In this document: piece after piece, positions 34,301-43,300 of the stretch | Layout of the letters: each line of letters opens with the position of its first letter | Position numbering within the stretch: the stretch's first letter is position 1 | Assembly (NCBI GenBank): GCA_905147135.1 | Contig: LR990064.1 | Coordinates: forward strand, 13,472,001-13,536,000 | Source: Blastobasis lacticolella | Lineage: Eukaryota > Arthropoda > Insecta > Lepidoptera > Blastobasidae | Length of the DNA stretch: 64,000 nucleotides | Direction: 5' to 3' | Position numbers and translations under genes: made by a program | The notes under the pieces: generated by a model | Databases searched by the model: none | Seen by the model: the letters and a program-made list of their open reading frames with translations, nothing else | Told to the model about the DNA's origin: nothing

Positions 34301-37300
34301 CGTGACCGAAATGATTGTTGCGTTGTAGTTGTAGGATACCTAAGTACCTATTGTGAAGATAACTGTGATAAGAGTGTTAACGATGTGAACGAATGATTTA
34401 TAGCTTCAGGTACCAGTATTAACGTAGTCTTGTCTGTGTTCAGCGTTCAACGTTTAAGTATTGTGATAATCATTATTCTGTGTATGAATGCAAGCTAGCA
34501 GTAGGCCAAACACCATGGTACCTACCTATTTACGTATTGCATAGCAACCAGAGCCTGCGTAGTGTTGTGTATCTGTGTGTATGGAGTGTACCTACCTAGC
34601 TACGCTACGATACGAGTGCAAGCTTACTTGATAGTTAATACCTATCAGTCATCCGAGCCACAAGAAAGCAAGAAAGTATGGCACCTGACGCTGTTTGTTT
34701 TCATAAAATAACTTTAAAAAGGTACGTACCTACATGCTTTAAAGGTCTAGGTTCTAGCTAGACTTTAAGATATGCTACCTAGCTAGTACCTAATCGTAAC
34801 GTTAGGAGGTTCTTTTCCGACGGGAAATAGGCAGAAAAGACAACGCTTTTATCTGTTCATGAAAACATGTAGGTATTTAGTAAAACCTGTCTGTAATCTG
34901 TTTCAACAAAACTAGTCTCATAAGTGGTTCCCTACGCTACGTAGGTCCCTAGATGAGTGAACCATTTTAGTAGGACATAGTACCTACTTATTTGTGTAGA
35001 ACGATTTATCAATTGAACGAATTCTGTTTTAGTTATGTAGCTATCTTAAGTATGTTTTTCAAGAACGTTGGTGGCTGGGCGGTTGAGTATCCAACTCGTA
35101 AGCGAGAGAGGTGCCGGGTTCGAATCCCGCTGTGGCAATGTACCAATGACTCTTTTCTGAGTTATGTACAATAATGTACATTAGTTGAAATTAACCGATG
35201 CTTCTATGGTGAGGGAAACATCATGATGAAATCTGCAAATTCTGGCAACTGAAATTGTAACCATGATCCAATCGAGTCAGGTTCCCCTGGTAGCAGGGTC
35301 ATGGAGGTCAGATGGTAGTCGCTCCACTGTAACAAATTCTTTTCTCTCCACAAAATTATTTTCCGTGCCCGTGGTCCGCCTTGACTATGGTCCATGATCT
35401 AGGATTTGGCAGATTAGGTAATTAATTGCAGTGGAGCGACTGCCATCTGACATTCCTGGCTCCTAACCCTGCTACCAAGGGAACCTGACCAGATTGGATC
35501 ATGGTTACTTACACAATCAGTCGTCTGAACTGAAGGTTAGTATTCAGCTACTGTGCATAACTTAGAAAAGCGTTAGTGGTACATGGCGGCAGTGGGATTC
35601 GAACCCGGTACCTCACGCGTACGAGTCGGATACCGCAACCTTAGGCCACCGACGCTCCGACTATTTAAGCAAGAGCTACCTATTGAAAATAATTAGTGTA
35701 GGCAAGTTCCTAGTTAATTTGGTAGAGCCTATTCATGTAGATAAGTAGGTAACATTTAGTACGACGCCTGGTAGTAAGATGAAGGAGGTTGGTTTGTTTT
35801 GATATGAATGGCACGAGGTTATTACTCGTCCTTATGGTGTGTACACACTCAACGTACGCCAACGAAGGGCTGTCGGCCGAATTATTTGGACTTCTAAGGT
35901 CTAATACTTGCATTTCGTGGACAAGCAAACGATCTTTGGGAGTTTTGGGAACCGATTCGGGCTCGTATTTGCACGTTTGTTTGTTGGCCTTCGGTATCCG
36001 CCCAAACTGCGATTGGATGATTACTTCTATCCGTTTGATGTTACCGCCACGCTGCACTGCGGATTGCCGGCCGGCACACGCCAACGGACAATCGTTGGCC
36101 GAAACGGGTGCGCGTCACACATCGCCCGGTGTGTACGCAGCATTAGGCTCCTGGTAGTAGGCTTGAGGAGGTTGCTTTGTTTCGATAGGGGTCGCTCGAG
36201 GTTATTAACCTGTTTTTTATATGATCATCAACTTGAAATAGAGCTGCGCTTCAACGTAGTCGATATGGTTATTTATCTTTAAAAATTAATTTTTTTTATT
36301 AAAATTAAAATTCAATGTCCGGATAAAATGAAGTCGCCAGTGCACTCTTTGAAAGCTCTACTTTAACACCCTTTCGGCTTTATACATGTATTATGAAACA
36401 CCCAGTATACAATTTCAGTTTTAAATTTTGATTTGAATTTTAATATATAATTTTCTTTATATTTCGAATTTGAATTTGATGTATGGATCTGTGACATCCG
36501 TAATAAAGATTTTTAATATTATTACTATTATAATTTTAACTGTAATGTTGTACAAAGAATGAATAATAAATAAATGATAATAAAATTTTAAGTAACATTA
36601 CTCACTTGGCTTGGCATATGACTTGCTTCGGAACTTCGTGTTCGATCACCGCAACCACGTTCGGCTCCACAGTTATGTTCTCTGGCTCATCTGTAATGGT
36701 AATTTTTTTGCCATCAATATCTTTGTTACAGTCGAAACTCTTATTTAATAGAAAGAGTTTTAACTGAAAAGTAGTTTTAATTGAAAAAACCAAGCAAATG
36801 TAGTTTTGACTGTACAAGTCGGTTAAAAGTAGTTTTGTCTGAAAATCATTGGTTAATAGTAATTTTAACTTGATTTTTTTTCTGGAAACTCGTTTTGACG
36901 TCAGCTCTTAGTCAAAACTATGGTTATCCATACACTAGTTAGTAATTTCCAGTCAAAATTACTAACTAGTTAGATTGTAATAAAATTACTCTGACTCAAT
37001 GATTATCTTTCTTATCTTCTAGTTACAGTTAACACTCGCGTTCCTGCGTACCTGCGATCTTTAACAGGTCGTCGGTCCACCTTGTGGGAGGCCTACCCAC
37101 GCTGCGTCCTTCGGTACGTGGTCGCCACTCAGGAACTTTACTGCTCCATCGGCCTACTGTTCTTCGAGCTATGTGCCCTGCCCACTGCCACTTTAGCCTG
37201 GCAATCCTTAGTGCTATGTCGGTGCCATAGTTCCCTTGCGGATCTCCTCATTTCTGATTCGATCGCACTATCCAGCAGTAATCAGTCCCTAGATACTCAC

Positions 37301-40300
37301 ACTCGACTCCGAATTTTGTGGTGCTGTTGACTGAGGGCCCAGCCTTGGTGGGCGATGAGCGGCATGTGTACTGGGCGTTGTCCGAGATGCGATCCAGAAC
37401 GCCGCCCGGCCAGGCCGTCATGTTCCAATGCTGGGTTAAATGTTAACACTCGTATTAGTACTTATCTAAGTAGCGATCACTAAGGTTGTGGAATGAACTA
37501 CGTGGAGAGGTTTTTCCTGGAGAGTACAACATGGAGTTTTTCAAGAAAGGGTTTAAAAGGTTTTTAAAGGGTCGGCAACGAGTGTTGCCGTTAGATTGCG
37601 GTGACTGCTTACCTGCAAGCTGGCCGTGAGTTTTTTTTTACCACGTTAGCGGTATAGAAAAAAACTATGCGTCAATTTTGATTTGATTTGTGATTTGAGT
37701 TGCTGATGGCCATAGGCGGCGGTGACCACTTTCCAAAAGGTGGCCCGCTTGCCTATTTGTCTGCCATATTACATAAAAAAATACAAACTTATATTGAGCT
37801 ATATTTTGACATAAGCCCGCCGCCCTCCCAAATTGCTGCGCTTAACCGGGTCCATATTGTATTTTACATTATTATTGTAATAACTTTGTGGAAGCAAATA
37901 AATATGATATGATATGAATGGTGTTAGCGAGTCGATGGTTTCACCTCGTACAGCTTATTACGACGCGGAAGCCTATTAGACTTGTAGCGACATTTATCGC
38001 TCTAATAGGGAGACTCAACGATACTCACATTACGACTACACGAACACAAGGTTTTCGCTGACCGTCCTACATTGCGCTAAAGAAATGTGCGGCATATATA
38101 CATCTTCCGACGATCAACTGTCAGAAACTTAGTCCTCACAACACCCGGCCAGGTGGGTAATTACCCTTTTCCATCTTCCCTATCTTTGCTTGCCAACATT
38201 GGCGGCTACCTTATCCCTTCACCGCCAAAGACTCACCAAAGTAGACTCGGTGGCTTCGAAGTCGTTCCTGTTGACTTGGGGCTCGATTTTCCTCTCAGCA
38301 ATGTAGTACATGGGGTTCGAGGAGTTGATTTTGGCGCCGTTCTTGAGCCAGTCGACGTTGCAGAGAGGAGCGCATTCCACAGTGCAGGAGAGCGATATGT
38401 TCTGGAAATGTTTGGGGGGGAATTTTAAAAATGTGGGTATATGATACTTATGTGAAGTGGTTACAATAATAGTGGCCACTGACACTCCTGTTTATTATGT
38501 TAATTGATCAAGTATAATGCATCATCAATCACACATTCATTCTGTAAAATAAGAAAGTTAATAGAATGAGGAGTTTTCCAATAGGTATCTAAAGCATTCC
38601 TAACCACTCACTAGATGGCGCCTCGACAATTTTGGTAATTGACAATCGCTTGAAATAGGTTCTTAGCAAACAGGATATAAACACTGGGTGCGTTGTATTG
38701 GATAATATTGTATTTGTCAATAGTTTTCAACCATTTTAGAGGTTGTAATAATAATGGAACATAGTGCTAACTTCTATAAATATTTATTTTTACACTTCGT
38801 TCAACCTTTAACAGTTATGTTTATTTTAATAAACATTTTATTTTTAAGTTTAGTATTAGTTGGCTGCATGAAATCACTGCCACCATCATACAGATTATAA
38901 AAAGATTACCAAAATTATAGGAGCGCCATCTAATGATGCTTTTTGAAACCAACTATCTATACCTACTGGAAAACTCCTCATTAAGGAATTGGATTGATTG
39001 CATTTTTTTATTCAATTTAATTTGAGATTTTGTAAATTCACTTAATTCATTAAATGTTTTTTTGGAATTACCTTTGCAACAAAGAGTGTTTCTATCCATC
39101 TAACTATCTAACCTATCCAAAACTATTGTTGAAAGAAGATTGCGAAATTTGAGCAGCTATATTTCTGTTAAGCAGCTCCTCCAATGCTTTTTTGAAGTAT
39201 TTTGAGACGGGTATGAGGAAAATTTTTTGAGCTGACTAAAAATCATGCGTCACAATCACGTTAATGTTCGTTCGTCGATTCTATCGAACGAAACACAATG
39301 ATGATGACGATGTTGCTGCTGTTGATGTTGATTATTAACATGCTATTAACCACTGATAAACCACACAGATATCGCTAGATGAATGAAGTCCTAAAAGACC
39401 TGCACGCACTGGGCATCCTCGGCAGGAGATGGCGCAGGATAGGAAGAGGTGGCGAACTCTGGTATCGGAGGCCAAGACCCACTTTAGATCGCTGAGCCAG
39501 CGCAGTAAGTAAGTAAATATTAAAACCACTGACCTTCGATTTGTATAGCGCACCGTTGTATTGGTTCATGGCATATTTGAAACTCGGTGGTGCTGAAAAT
39601 GATAATAAATTTATGAAATTAAGCACTGAAACCTCGCTTTTAAGCTTCGCAACGCGTCAAGCCTTGTTTTCTTTACAAATTTGGGGGCCTGGGTAATTTA
39701 TTTATCTTTTTAGAAATGAAGTTCTTTTTTGTTAGCGTAATGCTATTTTTTAAATATTAATAATTGTAATTTATTATCTTTGTCATACTATAAGTCACAT
39801 TGCATTGGTAGCACCCCTGGTGTTGCTGATGTCCATAGGCGGCGGTAACCACTTTCCAACAGGCCTTGCGGGCCTGTTGGAAGGTGGTTGTTTGTCTGCC
39901 GCATAACAAAAAAGTCAATAAAAAAAATTATTATAAAATTTTCTTAATATTACTGGTAACTATCAACGCCTATATCGCGCTTATAAAATATTTCAACTAC
40001 GATACATAATCGACGGCGGGACAAAAATAAATAATCATCTTAGCGTTAATATCCCGGTTGAGCTCTCGCGCACGAGGGCCCGGGCTCCGGCTTGACCATG
40101 ATCCAGGATTTTTCAGATCAGATAATACAGTGGAGCGATTGCCATCTGATCTGTGACCCTGTTCCCAGAGGAGCCTGACCAGATTGGATCATGGTTACAC
40201 ATTCAGTCGCCTGAATATGCAGGTTTCATTACGATATTTTCCCTCACCATAAGAACATCGGTTAGTGTTCAACTAATGTACACAACTCAGAAAAGAGTCA

Positions 40301-43300
40301 TACCTACCATAAGATTCCCCTAATATTCCTCCAAATATTCAATTCGTCAACAAATATTTAAATCAACCCTCAACTCACCATAAACATCAATATACTTCAC
40401 AGCGGCTTCCCCGTCGCCGCCTGCGTTGGTGCCGTGGCAGGAGAAGTTGGTTCTGTGGTCCAGGGTCACGGGATCGATGGTCCAGTTCTGGGAGACGATG
40501 TCGGCGACCAGACGCCCGCCGCGGTACCAGCGGAACCTGGACATAGATATTCAAACATACATAACGTCATCCTTTTTTCCGTAGGGAAACAACATATATA
40601 TAAATAGACCTGTTAAATGCTGTTCTATTTTATCCTGTTCTATTCTATTTTTATAGTTCTGGTCTATTCTGTAATTTTGTGTGCAATAAAGAGTTAATCT
40701 ATCTATCTATATGTATTTATAGGTATCTAAACCTGCTGGTATCAGGACATAGATATGTAATAGGTACCTAATAGACAGGTATGAGCCATCGTAGACTGCA
40801 TCTGCACTTAACATCAGGTGAGATGTCTGTTAAATAACTGTCTCTTTTCTTAAAAAATGAAAAGGGTGCGATGTGTGCTGAAGACCGGGCGAAGTGGATG
40901 AGGAAAATAAAGAAAGCTGAAATAGATGCCAGAACGATCTGATCCTCCATGAAATATCCCATGTGCTGTCTGACCTTGAAGGAGTCCAGTACACATTAGC
41001 AGGAAAACCATTACATTCCTTACCCGTAAGTTTCGAATATTTTTCTAGTGGAAGAAACTTACCTATGAGCTTCAGGTCTTCCTTTTTCCTGGATGCTGCA
41101 GCTCAGGACCAGAGACTTGCCCTTCACCACCCTCCAAGGAGAATATGTCAGGTTGGCAGGACCGGGTGGGTCTGTCAATGAAATAACATCAATTATTTAA
41201 AAAAATACACGTTCGTCTCTTTTTATATTGTGATCATGAGCAAACAAGTCAGGTGACTTGTTTGCTCATGTATAGTATAGGTATACTAATAGAAAGCGAC
41301 ATAAAATCTTTATACTCTATATTATAATGTATTAAAATATTGGCACACCCCAACATGATTTTGACTTTGACTATCTTGATTATCTTGGGGTCAATAATTT
41401 AATGTTTTTGATAACATGTGTAGTTATCGAAGAGCTGTGCCCCTTAACATAGGCTATACATAAAAGGAGACACCAATCACTGATATTTTTGTGTAATTTT
41501 TGAATTATATCCGTAGTGCTCTCTCGTGCAAGTGTCCGGGGTCCGCCTTGAGTTTACAGAAACAATCTACTCATTGTGGTCTTGAAGGCATCCAGGTAGT
41601 ATTGTCTAGCGAACATACTAGCATGTAAATTGCCTGTTAGGAACCAACATAAAATCAATTATAGTATTTTAATATAATACAAAATCCCTTACAATTGACA
41701 ACCAACTCCGCCTTCTCGCTCTCGTAACCCCAACCAGCCTTGTTCTTTCCCTTGCAGGAGTAGTTGCCGTGGAAACTCTTCGTTGTGTCTTGGAGGAGAA
41801 GCATGGACGGGTCCACCTCGTTGCAGAGATTATCTGATGGAGTAATCGTAGAGTTAAAATCGTCAAGACTGGAATGAAACACGAAATTAAAAGGCTGATC
41901 ATCCAGGATAGTATTCAAAATGCAAGAAATGTGTAGGAGTAGAAAGAATATAGAGGCTTAAAATCTGCACCAATGGCTTCTAAAAAGCATAGGTATCCAT
42001 TCAGAGCTATAGAATCGAAGGTGGAAGTGGCCACAAGGATTGCCAAACTGCGTTAGCTGACGGCATCTTAAGAAGAAGAACATACCCGCATCAGCACTCC
42101 CATTGTTGCATTCCGGCAGATGTTTCAGCACCTCACCGTCGAGATACCAAATCACTTCGTCCAGATATTTGGGGTTTCCGTCCCTCACTTTGCAGCTCAG
42201 CGTCACGTTCTTATGGTCGGTCTCCATTATAGGGCTTTCTGGCTCTATCTTCAGGAACACTTCGGGTTTGACTGTGGATGGGGGGATTTTATGAGACATC
42301 ATTTCCAACTGAACTCGGCGATTTGCTAGTTCGGCACCTATAGATATATGCTTTAAATATTGAAAGGATGTGAAGGAAAAAGTGAGCGCCGGGGATTATA
42401 AGGAGATGAAGAGGTTGGCAGACAGAAGAGAGGAGTGGTGATTGTTCCACCGACAAGAGATATACTCTTAAATATATGATGATGACGATGAGATATATTC
42501 TTAGGTACAGATAATGTACTAGTTGTCATAGAAATAGAAATAGAAATATTTATTTGTCTTTAAATTAACAGGTTTGTATCAATATATTTTTTAAATAAAA
42601 GCTAATAAACAAAATGGTCCATAGCGTAAAATATAGACAGCGTTTCAACTTTAGTCTCGTGGTTTTAAATGGAACTACAAAAATTAGCTAAGTATATAGG
42701 TAGGTTAGAATCAATAGCGCTAGTCTTCGTAGGTACTCAATGTTAAAACAGATTGTTTAAGTTTGTCATCACTTTGTGACAACAACAACAATGATTTTGT
42801 AATTTTTATGATATGACATCATCGACATCATCAATAATCATAAGCAACTTATGGGAAACTTTTCTCAATTTTTACTAAACAGGAAGTACGAAGCTCAAAT
42901 ATTCACGAGATTTTAGATTAAAGTGATATGGGATTTTATACAACACTTATTACACAAAAATATTGTTGACAAGTCAGTCAGTCATTGTTTCATTTTGGAT
43001 GTTATTCATGTTGCAACTTACATTGCACGTCGACTTCGACAGTGGAGTTGCTGGTTCCATTGCCAACGGTATTGAACAGCTGGCATTTATATTTTCCCGT
43101 GTCGTTGCCCCTCGCGTTCAGTATCACCAAAGCTTGTTGGTCAATCGTGCCTCCCTGGTAATGCTCGGTGTCGTTCACGTTGACTACTTCATCGTCTCTG
43201 TACCTGGATGCAGCAGGATAAAAAAACCTTAAGGATTAACCTTACTACGAATATTAAGATAAATATATTGAGTTAATTTTAATTAGATATTTAAAAAAAA

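Larger units (their letters stand above)
32353..36405. mobile_element. 4.05-kb terminal-inverted-repeat DNA element
   Basis: The ends are inverted copies of about 33 bp, beginning CAGGGTGTTTCATAATAC on the left and CTGGGTGTTTCATAATAC on the right, flanked by TA duplications (32351-32352, 36406-36407). No transposase frame was seen. The interior has an R3 repeat, a promoter-like block, two S2 SINEs and a 382-bp partial direct duplication. Two unrelated solo ends in opposite orientation are an alternative. Confidence 0.6.

Noticed and set aside
35071..35140. Functional tRNA gene
   Set aside because: A- and B-box-like blocks are present but the sequence continues as the S2 SINE, and no proper cloverleaf with an acceptor stem could be drawn.
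35789..36282. Overlapping 120-codon open frames in the GC-rich block
   Set aside because: Open in several frames on both strands, no splice or domain signal; explained by GC-rich repeat composition.
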